From: Icerya purchasi
Lineage: Eukaryota > Arthropoda > Insecta > Hemiptera > Monophlebidae
Length of the DNA stretch: 64,000 bases
NCBI GenBank assembly: GCA_039619475.1
Contig: CM077116.1
Span: 30,701,183 to 30,765,182 of the forward strand
Reading direction: 5' to 3'
Below are positions 25,501 through 40,741 of the stretch, piece after piece. The notes beneath the pieces were generated by a model, which saw only the letters and a program-made list of their open reading frames with translations, searched no databases and was not told the origin of the DNA. The first letter of the stretch is position 1. Each line of letters starts with the position of its first letter. Position numbers and translations under genes: made by a program.

Positions 25501-26207
25501 AAAACGGGAATTGCCCGGGATCAGCGTGGTGGAAAACCGTTTTATTTTTTCATATCCGGCCTTGACCTTCATTCGATGTTTTCGTACGATGGACAGGCGC
25601 AGCGGAAGTTTTAAATTTTCCATATACCCGTAAGATAACAAGGACGGCATTTATGCTAGCGCCGGGAGCAATGCTGCTGACGTTGCTGTACTGTTATATA
25701 AAAGTTTATCCATTTCCATTTTACAACTCAGTAAACATTGTTCGTTTTCGGAGGTAAGATTCGCTGTTGTTGTTCCGTGTTCTACCTTACGCTCCAATGT
25801 GGATCTATTATTTCCTTTCTTTCTTCTTTAGCGGTGGCTTATGTAGTTTAATGAAATTTTCTTCCTCGCTAAAGCTCTACGAAAATAAGATCAGAAATTT
25901 CAATCAATTTGTTTCCCCGTCGCCGAACCGTTCCTATCTGCTCCAGCAGTTATTCTTGAGAAACAGATTCGTTTTCGCTTGAAATATGATTAAACTCGGA
26001 AAAAATGATAAAAGTCGCAAAAAAGAAAGAAAGAAAGAAAAAAAAATGGAGAAAAAATAAAAAATTCACATAGTCGATTAATCGAATTTTTCGAAACGTC
26101 GAAAAAACCAATTTTTCTACACACGTACGTGTCTGCGTCTTTTTAACTTTTTTTTGGAACCAAAATTCTAGCTTTCATATGATTCTGCTTAATTTATTTA
26201 TATATGG

Positions 26208-28088
26208 TGCGTGTATCGACACCTGATTCTACTTCCAGAAATGTGTACCATGGTCTTCTGCCGGGCTCCTGTTTAAGTCCTACGCTCTTCAATATATACT
26301 TAATATAGCCTCCCTCGCAATAGGGTCGTCTTCCCTTTTCTTCTTTGCTGACGATACCCTTCTATATTTCAATTCTCACGATCTTATCTCTCTGTAAACG
26401 AAGAAATGAATAAAATTCCTTGTCGGGATGAAATAGCTCACTCTCAGATATTTATACACCTTTTTACTTCACCGTCTAAATCCGCTTCTATTAATTTTAC
26501 TTATCGATCTTTTAATAGTAAACCCTTCTGTAAATAATATTCCTATACCCTTAGTTAATAATTTTAAACTTGGTCTGTTCCTAAATAGTCGCCTCTCCTT
26601 TTTCGAGCACATTAATTATCTTCACACATCGGTAAATAAAAGACTAAATCTCTTTAAATCTATTTCATCATCAAGATGGGTAGGAGATACTAGGTCCTTT
26701 ATAAATCTATAGTTCGTTCCAAACTAGATTATTGTTCGTTTATCTATGATAACTGCTCTAAATCTCTTCTTTGTAAACTGGACCGGATCCAGAATTTATG
26801 TCTAGGAGGCCTTAAATTAACTCCCATTCTTACAATACATGCTGAATGTTTACCAATTCGGGAGATCTTACGTGGGTTATCATTTCCTTTTAAAGCGTCT
26901 TCCAATTTTTTCTTCAAAGCTAATTTCGTCCTACTTGTCCGTACTTCAGAATTAGCGATTCACTTCCAAAAAAAAAGTTCTCAAATCGACTCGCCAAATT
27001 TCTTCCGCGAATTATAACCAACAATAAATTTCTTTAGTTTACCTTTCATTTTATAGATTTTCTCTTTCCCCTCCTAATTTATCTTTGTTATCCTCTTACT
27101 CTAAATTTCACAACCTAATCAAGATTTCCTTAATACTATTAACTCTCTCGCTCTATTTCCTTTTCATTCTCCTCTTTATACTGACGGACCGTCCTCACGG
27201 CATTGGAGCATCCTTTCTATATATTCCGATCCACAACTATTTTAAAAGTTATAGACAATATCCAACATGCTCTATTTTCCCTCGCATAGTGTCTGTTGCG
27301 ATATTAAGAATACCTTAGTAAGAGACAATAATACATTTCTAATCATCTCAAGAGTGTTTTACAAACCATCTCATCTGTTTTTCCTCATCCTTCTTATGAT
27401 CCTATTATTCTTCGTATTCGTTCGATTATCCATAAACTTTTCCAAGCTTTTTTACCACATTCAGATTGCGTTGCCCCCTTTGGATTCCAGGCCATATCGG
27501 TATAGAAGGAAATGGAATAGAGTTGATCAGCTGTCCCGAGGTGCAGCTCTTAATGGACTCCTCCCCATTAATAAATTCACCGCTGGTAATTTACTTGCAT
27601 TGTCTAAAAAATTCCATTATAGGGTTTGCTCAGACTCATACCTTCCTCCTCCTTTTCTAACCAATTTCCCTCTTAAATTTTCCTATTCAGCCGTATCTTC
27701 CAGTTAATCCTTGGTTTCATATATTTCCGTCTTTGCAGCGCTATATTATTTCCTCTTTATGTCGATTGCGTTTCGATCATGCTTCCTTCATCTCGCTATC
27801 GAGTTTCACTTTCAACTCTCTTTATACATCCTCCCAATGATATCCACGAATGTAATTCTAACCACATCCTTTTCGAATGTTCCACTCTGTCTGAGACTTA
27901 ATATTCCCGCTCCCTATATTTCTCTCCTTTCCTTCGCTATCTGTTGTCGCTCCCCTTGTTTCCTCCATGACGGTATAGCTGACCGCAAACGAATCTAAAT
28001 AATTCAGCGTTACTTTTCTTTCTTGTCGAACATGGATCAACAATGTGCCCTTTGTCAGCGAGCCCCAAAAAAAAAAAAAAAAAAAAAA
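26208..28088 (+). pseudogene. 5'-truncated, decayed copy of the 46-52.5 kb LINE
   Basis: From about 26208 the sequence follows ORF2 and the 3' UTR of the intact element, beginning at the region equal to about 50505-50520 (just before the GLPQG motif of the reverse transcriptase). Recognisable segments include the FADD region (FFADDTL, near 26344), the RNase H start (LTDGPHGIGASFLY at 27180-27220, with a shortened TDGS motif), WIPGHIGIEGN near 27480, and the same 3' UTR ending in about 22 A at 28067-28088. Many small indels break the frame. It fits a typical dead-on-arrival insertion: 5' truncation, poly-A tail and loss of function. I could not see a convincing target-site duplication. Confidence 0.92.
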
Positions 28089-30699
<2,611 letters not shown>

Positions 30700-31055
30700 T
30701 GTACACGTCGGCGCTGCCGATTAAACTAGTTCTCTTCTTTTTGTTGTCCGGTGTTTTTTCATTTTATGGAGTTGAGTATTGCAAACCGGAAAATTATCGT
30801 CGCCTCTGTTTACGCAGCGAAACCACGTGCGTCGGCACACTGATTATTCTCGTGCTCCCACCTTTAATGCGGTAACTTTCCCGTATTTTGCACGTAGTTG
30901 CGCGCCGTGCAAACCGCACGCCAGTTTGCCTCTCTGCATGCCAACCTGCTTGCTTGCTGCAACTTTGCCCGCAATAAGCAACTTTTAAACGCGCGCCAGG
31001 CCGTCGTCTTCGTGCGCGTCGCGTTCCACTGCAACTTCAGCGCGACACGATCGCA
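30700..31055 (+). promoter_or_regulatory. GC-rich probable promoter/5' UTR of the second gene
   Basis: GC content and CG dinucleotides rise sharply just before the ATG at 31056, with blocks such as CGCGCGCCAGGCC. A stop lies in frame upstream (TAA near 30980), which supports the ATG as a true start rather than an internal exon. No TATA box is evident. A weak acceptor-like CAG just upstream of the ATG is in frame, so an internal-exon reading cannot be excluded. Confidence 0.35.
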
Positions 31056-31750
31056 ATGCTCAAAGATTACCGCAGGAAGTCCTCGTCTCTGGTGCCGGAC
31101 GGTTCTCCGCAACAGCAGCAGCAGCAGCAGCAGCAGAAGCGCTGCAACAAGCAGGAAGATCGCAGGAGCAGCTGTGCCGCCGGAATTTCGGTGCCGTCGT
31201 CGTCCGGTTCGGGCGATATTGCAACCGGTTGTTGCAGCGATGCGACTACCGGGAACAGTTTGTTACCGCCGCAGACGTCGACCGGGCACCACGGTAGCGC
31301 GGCGTGCGTTTCTCCGACCAAACAGAAGGTGGAACGCAGGTCCAGCTTCGCTACGCTCGGATTCGGATTGAGCAATCATAGATCGCCGGAGAAAGGTAAA
31401 AAATCGTCGGACAAAGCCTCTCCGAAGATGTCGCCGAAGAATACTTCGCCGCAGCAAATGGCCAGCTACCTGTGCACGCCGGTCCTGTTCGGCGTCGCTC
31501 CGATTACCGCTGCTGGCGTCGGCGGCAAAACCGGCGCGTCCCCGACCATCGAATTACGCCGTTCCAGCTACGACGTCCACAAACCGACCACGTTGATGGT
31601 GCAGCAGAAAGCCGAACGAAGATCGAGCTACGACGTGGCCACGTCCAGTAGCGGTGCCTCGTGCGATCGGCTACATCCGTCCGCCGCGAACGAGGACTTT
31701 AGAGCCGGCACCACCGGTGTCGGTGAACGTAGAGGCAGTCTAGTTCAAAG
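31056..31750 (+). CDS. First coding exon of an unrecognised Ser-rich protein
   Basis: The exon begins MLKDYRRKSSSLVPDGSP and runs 231 codons plus two bases to a strong donor (AAAG|GTAAGT at 31751). A CAG-encoded poly-Gln tract follows the start. The rest is Ser/Gly/Thr-rich and probably disordered. It repeats basophilic-kinase-like motifs: RRKSS, KVERRSSFATL, LRRSSYDVHK, KAERRSSYDV and GERRGSL. Third-position GC is far above the local background, and the open frame is long for this AT-rich window, both signs of real coding. I do not recognise the family. Repeated R-R-x-S sites suggest a phosphorylated regulatory N-terminus, but that is inference. It leaves two bases, which does not fit the exon at 40417 directly, so at least one exon is unseen or the gene structure is more complex. 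Confidence 0.65.
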
Positions 31751-34692
31751 GTAAGTAAGCTCGTCCGCTATTCCTTTTTTTCATTCTGTTTAGTCGTCAG
31801 ATGAGCGTTTCCGATGTCTTTTCGGATGAGCCAACGAAAATTCCTTTGACCCTTTTGCGAAACTGCCGCTGTATGAGTTTCGCGGAAAAATCCGACTGCG
31901 CAGAGATGTCGATGAAACATCTCGCGTTCGGAAAAAAAGGTGGAAACTGTCATTCGTATTTTATTTTTCACGTCTTCGGGCCATTTTTGGCTTTCCCAAT
32001 TAAATCGGCTAATTATTTCCTACTATAAACATTAGATGTTGTTCGGAGCATTAGTCGGGCGCGTAGCTTGCGAACTATACAAAAAGAATATATGTTCGAA
32101 ATACGCGAACAAAGCTGCCTTTATAAATTTTTCGAGGAACGCACCGAAATAATACTCGCCGAGTTTATTTTATCACTTTTAAGAACCTTTTTTTTATTAT
32201 TATTATTAATATTATTATTATTATTGCTAATAATATCGTAATGAACGATTTTTATTTTGTTTAAAGGAAGCTAATGAAAATTTCTATTATTATTATAGAA
32301 TTTACACAACGAAAACGCTCTAGCACTCTTGCGGTATTATTTCTAATAGTCGAACAGTTGCGCGCGCTATTAACTTAAAAAATCCCATCGATGATATTTT
32401 GACAACTAGCTGTTTTTGTTTTTTGAATGTAGAATTTACGGGTTTCGCAAAGCCATCGCGGTGTATAATAACTGTTTAGTCGAAAAATATTTACAACGCA
32501 CGTAAGAAATTACATAATATCTGTCAGAATTGTAACCTAATCTACATTAATTATTTGTACTGCTCCCGACCGAATTATAACCTAATCTGTATCAGTTTAA
32601 AATAATAATACAGACAGACACTGTCTAATCTTCAGCATTATAAATCGTTATCAAATAGGCATGAATGTTGAAAAAGGTGTAGAAGAAACGGTCGTTAAAT
32701 TGGTGAATAACCCCGTAAAAAAGGAAGAAAAAGAAAAGGAAAAAATTCTTTACCTAGGTAATAATATGTTGCTCGGGCGATATATATATATATATATATA
32801 AAAGAAAATAAAATAAACGATTAAGACTCTCATGCGTACGCCGATTATCAGGGAGCCGGAACGCACTCAACATATTAATCTGCAACGTTCGATAATCGCA
32901 TATGGAAACTCTGAAGAACGAGAGGAGAGATTACACAATAACCGATATTATTCCACCTTACATCTTTACACTACTCCACTATTATAACTACATTTTTATG
33001 GCGTCTACTTAATTAGCGTTTAGCTGTTTTATCACAACTTCTCGTATCCTGAAAATACTTTTCCGCGTTGCTATTACACCTCGAAATAATTTCAAATCCC
33101 CTCCGGTATGGCATTTTTTTAATCCTATCCCGAGTAACTCGTAAAACTCCGGGTCTTTTAATAGCAGTGTGTATCTTTCAAACATCGTTTTTCGACTTAT
33201 TCATTTTTCCTATATTTTACTTTTTTCCCCCCGCGTCTCCTCCGCAAATTCTTCGTTTATTTTATTTTATTTTTATTTTTTTTTTTTTTATGCATAGTAT
33301 TCGGCATTGATTAATTTTTAATTCCGCTTACAATCGAATCAATGGTGGTACATTAAAGAAACTTTAATTTGTATAGATCGTCTAATTTATAGTGTAATAT
33401 TTCCGCGTTGAAATGTTTCACGTTATTCTACAAGGTGTTCAAACTGACTGGCGTTGTTTGAGTTTCAACTCTGTACATCGAACTTTTCCCAAGTGTCACA
33501 TTATCTGCTGTAACACAGGCAACGTTTCTGAACGAACATTTTTAAAACATTCCCTTCTCATTCCCGATCCGTAGTGGTTGCCATTAAATTACATATGCAT
33601 ATCGTATAAAAATCGACACATCGTGAAAATATTTGTTTATTCTTCTGTTACGTATGAAATTCGTTGAATTTTGTACGCTAAATACGATTAGGTTTTTTAT
33701 GTTACATTTAAAATTTTATTCCTCCTAAGAATATGTATTTTTTTTTATTATCTTTTATTTGGGCCCGTCTCTGCTATAGTGATGATAATTTCCGGTACTT
33801 TCATCAGGTCCCGCTCGAAAGAAATCCTTTTACCTAACCAATTGCGCCGTCATCCTTCAGTCCAAAAATTCTTAATGTTTTTTTGTTTTTTGTTTTTTTT
33901 TCGGAAACGGGAGAACAAAAAGCAGCAGAAAAAGTAAAATGTAGTTGATAGTTTTTTCGTTTTCTCTGTATCGTTTTTATGTACGTGTCTCAGCAGTATC
34001 TTTTTAAACCACTGTCGTCGACTTGGGGATTTTTCTTCATTCGAATTTTTAAGTATGAGTTTTTCTCTAACACCGATGTAAACTTTAAATTTTAAGGTTT
34101 AAATTCGAGGTCGTTCGCTAATTTTCGTTAAGCGAAATCAACATCGTTGTCGTCCTACGTGAAAATCGAGTAAATTGAAAAAAGTGAAACGCTATATAGT
34201 TCTGCCGAAAAATCACGGTAACCTAGTGACGTGCGTGAGTAGGATGAATATGAATATTTCATCCTACTTGATTTATACCCAGCGACCACCCGTCACAGGT
34301 GTATTGCTTCAAATAACAGATAATTAAGCCATCAGCTCTAAATGAAGTTTATTTTCTGCACCATATAATGTATATAGGTCTGCATTTTACGGAATTTAAC
34401 TTGTCTCGATAAAGGTATACAACCGCGGCGAGTCTTTTGCATCATTTAGAATAAGGTATAAAATAGATTACGTGAAATTTAAGGGTAACAACGTATCTAA
34501 TATAAACGCCACCGTTTCGTGAATGATACTGCGTACTTTTCCAACGACTAATCAGGGGGTTTTCGCTCACTGGTGTCCGAAGAAAAATGAATAACGCGCC
34601 ATATGTACCAAATGTGGGCTATTGTTGAAGAATATGTGTGGCGCGCTAAAACTGTGTAATCACTATCGTGCTAGAAACTGTTAATGTAATAG

Positions 34693-34734
34693 ACTCCAGC
34701 TAGCATGATGCTAGTTCTGCTCGAATGCTGGAGT
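34693..34734. repeat. Nested short palindromes
   Basis: Outer arms ACTCCAGC and GCTGGAGT enclose inner arms CTAGCAT and ATGCTAG. A (TA)n tract follows within 30 bp. Function unknown. Confidence 0.6.
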
Positions 34735-34754
34735 AGGCAACCCCCCAAAAACCT

Positions 34755-34760
<6 letters not shown>

Positions 34761-34793
<33 letters not shown>

Positions 34794-34799
34794 TATATA

Positions 34800-34834
<35 letters not shown>
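34761..34834. repeat. Interrupted (TA)n microsatellite
   Basis: TA runs broken by AATTATAT blocks. Confidence 0.9.
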
Positions 34835-34837
<3 letters not shown>

Positions 34838-36533
34838 TCGATAAACGTCATGATGGCTATCATTAAACGGTAGCGCTATAAAATTTAAGAAATCGTCCGC
34901 CGAAAGTATCTGTTTTTTAAAATATACTTAGTCCCCGTTTCGAGGGCACAACTACCCCCTGGTACTCCTCGTATACTTGGCTTTCTGATTTCCTGGCATG
35001 TAGTTTAAGCTGTTCAAACAATCCGCGATTTTTCTGAGAAACTAACGGTCCTGTTCCGCGTAATAATGGCACAATTGCACGGGACACATACATCGAAATA
35101 AATGAAATATATTAATTTTTTTTTATTCGCTGTATAAAGGAGTAATTCGCACGTGAAGCATTAGAGGAGGATTTTTTTTTTTTGAAAAAAATCGAGTGAA
35201 ATAATGGTAATTGTAAAGATAGAATTTAAATGATGAAATATGTGTATTCGTTTGATGTTTTAAATATCGAATAAAATTTATAAAACAGCTTCCCGAAGTA
35301 AATTTTTTCAAAGTCTTTTATTCTAAATATTGTTTCTTAAACCTTTTTTTTTTTCGCGTAATTTGGAACAATTTTCACGGTGTAATTTGATGAATTCTGT
35401 GTAGCGATAGTGGAATTTAAATAATCATATTTTATATTTCCCTGGCAAAGGTTTAAAAAAAAAGTAACGAATTTCAAATAAAACCGATAACGTTAATGTG
35501 TGGCCGCCGATCAACAAGCCGCGAGCTAAGTACACAACTATTGATTGACTACGAATAAACTGTATTATTAAAAGACATGACTACGTTCTAGAGCAATTAA
35601 ACATATTATTATGCAGAATTGAAATATCCGCCATTCAGGATTTCGGACTAATAAATCCTATTAAAAAAGTTGTCTACGCTACTTTCGCTGTGACAACCCT
35701 GGTAAACTTGAGGACGGTGATCTAATATATATTTTAAAAAATAGTAATTGCTTTTGTTAAATATAGTTCTGATTGAATTTGTTTCGGCTCTTTTTTAAAT
35801 ACTATTTTTTGTACGATAAATAAGATAGTGCCCAATCGCATTGTTTCATTTTTTTCTAATTTTGCAAAGAATTTTTGTTCTCTCTGCTTTTGAATTGATT
35901 TCTACGAATCCGATAAACGTTGTTAGGTTCGCGTCCGAAATTTTTTAGCGATTTTATGATGATTATCTCGGAAATATTTAAATCGCGTCCGAATTTCAAG
36001 TTAACCCCTGAAGCGTTTTTTGAAATGTACAGCTTGGCGAATTTTTCTTTTAAAAATGATCAATTACGTAATTGCGTACCGTTAATGTGAACTAGTTGAA
36101 AATTTACATAAAACACTGTGTTTTCAGTTGTTTTTTAAACATTTCTCCGTACGGTGGTACATGGATGCGAGTGTGTCTCGCCGCCACCATTATTAATATC
36201 CTTTTTATTATTTCCTTCGCGCGGTGTAGTTGGCCGTTTGCCAGTAGCGGACTGTGTGTGTGTTGACGACATCATTCTGTAGTACGGCGAAAGTTTTATT
36301 TAACGGCGACTAAAATAACGCGCGATTTTGATTTTTTCAAAAGACAGCAGTTTTATTTTGTTTCAGTTGCTGCGTTGATGGCAGCAGTGGTTTTAACATT
36401 TACGCGACTGTGATTTATAGTGTAGAAATTCGTTTTTTTCCGGGTATATTTCAGAGTTTTGTTCATTTATTTATCTATTCGTTCATTGTGAGTGTCTGCG
36501 ATTCTGCGTCTCCGAGAAGATAGACGCAAAGTC

Positions 36534-36803
36534 ATGTTCAACAGTATGCTGGCGGCCGATTTTCTACACCTGCCGCAGTATCATCCGGCTTTCTCGTACG
36601 GCAGTGACGAAAAGAGGTTACTGCTAAGAAGCGATCGATGTGACGCTGACCATGCTGCTAATCGATTTGGCAAGCATAGTAGGAAAGGTCTATTCAGCGT
36701 TTGCCAACGAAGTAAAACGTACTCGGCATGTTCGAAGCGCGTTTTGAAGAAAAGGAGCCGTCAACGAATACTGTACATTGCGGAAAATACGTCAACTTGG
36801 CCG
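36534..36803 (+). CDS. Probable alternative first coding exon of the second gene
   Basis: An ATG at 36534 opens 90 codons to a good donor (CCG|GTAAGC at 36804). The product starts MFNSMLAADFLHLPQYHPAF, continues SYGSDEKRLLLRSD and becomes basic (KRVLKKRSRQRI), ending STWP. The frame is also open upstream from 36492. A weaker internal donor (AAAG|GTCTAT at 36688) is possible. The 270-nt length keeps phase 0, which fits the exon starting at 40417. The upstream 400 bp is GC-enriched and may be a promoter. With the ATG exon at 31056 this suggests two alternative starts, but no transcript evidence exists here and the family is unrecognised. Confidence 0.42.
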
Positions 36804-39472
36804 GTAAGCGGAATAATACTACAGATATGTATTTTCAAAGTCTTCTCTAGAGACTGTTTTCCCTGAATTCGCTCCTTTCCGTTCTAGCAGCGCTGTGCAC
36901 ACGCTTTGAACTTTCCCCAATTTAATATGGTATTATTAAAAAGCAGCGGTTTGTCGGAGCCGCTAGAGCCTGGTCGCCCAACAGTTTACTAATGATGAAT
37001 CATCGTCACCATGATGCTCTCTGATCTTGTCGATTGCATCGATTATAGAATTACAAATTATTATTCACAAAACTGAGAATCGTGCGTGTAGTATGTACCT
37101 CAATCGTAAGCTCCAAGAAAACCTTTTAAAAGAAACTTTGTTTTATCCAGTTTGTTGCAAAGTTACTATTAGGATTTCACGCTAATATACATAGTAGTCA
37201 AATAAACAGAGAGTAACGTACGGTGGTGGAGTACTTGAAGGATAACTCCCGGAATATCGGCGAGAAGAAGAAAAATGCGGTTACAAGAAAGATCGTACAA
37301 CGGCTCTGGGTGACTTGTTTTTGAATATTGGATAGAGGGCTCTAAGTAGGGGGAAAAAAATAGAATTTCGGAAGCGACGCACTTATTTTCTCTTGAAACT
37401 CGCCTTTATTTCTAATTTTTTGCTAAACCGCTCACGTACCTCAACTGTCGGCCAAGTTTATAAATTCGGTTTTCAAAGCACGATATGTTCTATTCCGTGA
37501 AAACCCGCAAGCCATATACCGCAAAAATTTGCGTTTAATTTTAATTTCGATGACGTAGTGTTTTATTTAAACGACCTTAAATTAGTCTTCGAGATTTTTG
37601 TATTCTTTTTATTGTTATTATTATTATTACTATTTTTATTATTCTCTTATCCGCTTTTCGCATGTCTAAGTTGTAGCTCCTCGAGCATGAACCAGGGAGA
37701 AGTACACTATGTTTCTTCAAACATTCTGCATATATGAGTGGAATCCATGATGAGTGCTTTCTGGATATCGGCTACTAGTTTCTCATAGTTTAGGTTTTAT
37801 TTCGCCGACACTTTTTCTTAACGTTATCGGTATGACCGCCATTGTTGAAATAATGAATGGTATTATCCTGACACTATTCATAGCCCAAAGTCCTTTAACC
37901 TCCATGGCTAATTCCCCATGTATTTTTTTATTTTCATAGAGTGTCTATTTTAAATGTTTTCATTATTCACAACTGTAATATCAATAAGATTATTATTGTT
38001 ATTATTATTTGTTTATTTTAGATTCTGCTCGAATTAAATATACGTCTGAACAATGTCGAGATACCGAAACTTTATAAGGCCGACACTACTACTCATTAGC
38101 TAATCGATTTTCTCGTAGATTTCCTATTCGCAAGTCTTCGCCTAACTGTTACCGTTATATTTCTCCAATTTTTATCTCCGCCTCTTTTTGATTCATTATT
38201 CCATCGCACCACTTTGATCTATTACAACTTTCCTGGTTTCACTTTAATTAACACACAGTCGCCGCTTCGTCCGAAAATCTCATTTAGTTCTCGCCTCGCC
38301 GCGACTTTCTCGGTCCCTCTTATATTCTCTTACTTAGCCCGACGACACTAGCATCATTTTTTAGCTTTTTTCACCTGGAATCTTTTCCAAATCACTCTAA
38401 TTGCCGATACGCCTCCGCTGACAATTCTTTATTGTTCTCGGGCGCCTAGTTTGACCGGGGAAAAAAGTTAAAGTCTCCACCGTTAACGAATTGCCGTTTT
38501 CGTGCAGTGTATAATCGAGAAGGAATACTAATCGTGTACGGCGGTTCTATTAAGCAATGCGCGAGGTTACGTGATAAATGAAAAAACAAAGAACAATGAA
38601 TATTACAAACAATATTAATTAGTGAGAAATCGAAAGCGTTACACCGCACACGTGACATATTCCACATTCCAGAAAACACGTTGCGACAAAGAAGCGAGCT
38701 AATCTGCTTATGGACGAACGTGAAAACGTGCTTCGAAGAATCTGAATCGCTGCTTACGTACGTTGTCCCTTCGCGAAACTTTTTCTCGTTTACCTCTCTT
38801 CTCTTACTCGAATTAATTGCTTTTATTCATTCCAAGCTCGAATCCGCACTTCTCTTTAGTGACTATATTTTATCGCTACTCCGCTCTTATATTTATGCAG
38901 CAGCACCGGTTCGTTAGCGCTGTCAACGTCATTATCAATTCAGACATGAACATCCCTCGCCGTTCTATCATCTCCTCGCAGTAATCCGAATTGAATTTAA
39001 AAAAAAACAAAAAACGAAAACAAATCTGATTCCGCAACAATCTACCTCCTCAGAAAATGATTTACAACTGTTCCCCAACGCCGTCATTATTTCGTCATTA
39101 CCAGAAATATTATATTCAGCTGTAAAACGCTTAAAAAGTTTCGTACGTCTTCCCATTTGCAACCTACTTACCACATTTCATTGTTTAATTTGAATTGAAA
39201 ATTTAATTTTCTTTGTTAAGTGGTCTGTTTTTAATTTTAAAAAAATGAGAGCTTACGTTATGCCTATCTAGTAATGAACTGAAATCAACAGCTCCCCAGG
39301 GTGGTACATAATTTCGGTTAAAGTCAAATCCGAGTACTTTTGTGACTAGACCCAACACTCTTCAACCGTACGCTAAATTTCAAACGATATATATATATAT
39401 ATTACGAAATATCGTTATAAAATCTGTAACATAAACTGCTACGTGAACCGTAAATTATATATTATTCTTTTC

Positions 39473-39505
<33 letters not shown>

Positions 39506-39651
39506 TGTAGTCAATTGAAATTTACTCTTCTGTTATAGAATTATCCCCTCGAGAGGTGCAAGGACATCCCTTATGGCAAGGTCCAAATACACATCTTCTA
39601 CATATATATATATATATATATGTGTGTGTATATATATATATATATATATGT

Positions 39652-39731
<80 letters not shown>

Positions 39732-40416
39732 GTAACTTGATCGTTCGATTCTCGCCTTGGGAACCTTGGCCTCCAATTCTTTTATAATACGTATTAAAAC
39801 AAAAAAAAAAAAACAATTACATAATTTACGTTTATGCTTTTGTATTGCAACCTTCGTAACGCAAAAGCGTTACTGGAGAAATTTTCTTATTAGCCCCGGC
39901 GTAAGAATGGCTTCGTCATTAATGTTCTAATTTTTTCTTTCAATATGTGTTATAATTTCATCTTGCCAGATCCAAAGTACCTAATTGCTTTATTGAAATG
40001 CAGTTCATAATGAAGAAACTGTCGCCTTTGTTCGAACTACCTTTACCGATTGCGAATCGTATTTGTTTCGAAGCTTAAACCGAACTCTCTGCACCCTGGT
40101 CGACGCGTTTAATAACATCGCTTAAACTGTCAACATTGTTATTTTGCTTCTTTTTTCCCCTTTCGAAATCGTTAATATTTTCATCAGATTATTATTCGCA
40201 AAAAAACCATTTAATTACCGCAACAGTTTCCATTTATGTTGCGACGGCTTAGAAGCCGTGTGTCCTTTAATTTTATTACCGGATTTTCCTCTAGAACAAA
40301 TCGTGTGCACATGTCGCTGTCCATTTTTTTTTTTTTTTTTTGTTTTTTTTTTTTGAAAAGAGCGACAAAAGATGGCCAACCAAAAAAGTTTACATTCTCT
40401 CATTGATTTGATCTAG
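36804..40416 (+). other. Presumed intron, no exon recognised
   Basis: AT-rich. It contains poly-A (39478-39505), a compound TA/TG repeat (39600-39728) and poly-T (40326-40355). No other coding signal was supported. Confidence 0.4.
39600..39728. repeat. Compound (TA)n/(TG)n microsatellite
   Basis: TA runs interspersed with TGTGTG and TGTATGTGTG blocks. Frames reading YIYIYI are artefacts. Confidence 0.95.
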
Positions 40417-40558
40417 AATCATCGTCGCGAAGCGGATGAAGCAGCGTACGACTGTTGGACGTTACCGCTAGTGGACGATTACGAAATTTCGTGGTCTAGT
40501 TCAAATCGAAGTTTCTTATCCTCCGGATTATTGACTTCTTCGCTGTTCAAAACCGTCG
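40417..40558 (+). CDS. Probable internal exon of the second gene
   Basis: Acceptor GATCTAG at 40410-40416 after a pyrimidine-rich stretch; donor GTCG|GTAACT at 40559. The frame reads NHRREADEAAYDCWTLPL, VDDYEISWSSSNRSF, then SSGLLTSSLFKTV (47 codons plus one base). The leftover G plus AC at the start of the next exon gives Asp, so the two exons join in phase across an 86-bp intron, a typical short insect intron. The start phase (0) matches the end phase of the exon at 36534-36803. The domain is not recognised. The acceptor is moderate, so the 5' edge is the least certain part. Confidence 0.5.
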
Positions 40559-40644
40559 GTAACTATATGCTAGTGCGGGTTATCATTCGCGTAATCAGCG
40601 CCGAAATGGATTTTAATAATTATTTTACCTGTGTTCATTTGCAG

Positions 40645-40741
40645 ACGATATAGCGGTGCCTTCGGGAAAACTGGAATCGTTGAAATATCGCGTTCGACTG
40701 GGCAGCCAGCGTCGCCGCTACTCGTTGCTAGAAGCGGAAAG
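40645..40741 (+). CDS. Probable internal exon of the second gene
   Basis: The acceptor follows TGTGTTCATTTGCAG and the donor is AAAG|GTGATT at 40742. In the frame set by the previous exon it reads DDIAVPSGKLESLKYRV then RLGSQRRRYSLLEAE, ending with two bases (AG) of an Arg or Ser codon. This frame has GC-rich third positions, as expected of coding DNA here. Another frame is also open but is not in phase with the exon at 40417. QRRRYSLL resembles the basophilic-kinase-site style of the 31056 exon, weak support that they share a gene. The next exon is not identified; a 25-bp minisatellite lies in the following intron. Confidence 0.55.

Larger units (their letters stand above)
21341..26207. other. 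Repeat-rich DNA, no gene seen
   Basis: Contains a G-run cluster (21925-21947), TACA/TA repeats (22188-22270), (TA)n (22909-22952) and (TA)n (25427-25497). Open frames in this interval are low-complexity or chance. Confidence 0.45.
31751..36533 (+). other. Presumed intron, no exon recognised
   Basis: AT-rich. Contains (TA)n tracts at 32779-32801 and 34761-34834 and a nested palindrome at 34693-34734. From about 36140 GC rises, perhaps a second promoter/5' UTR for the exon at 36534. Confidence 0.4.

Noticed and set aside
25315..25650. Open frames with Tyr-Ile repeats on both strands
   Set aside because: They are produced by the (TA)n tract, as are the frames at 39522-39816 and 22834-23067.
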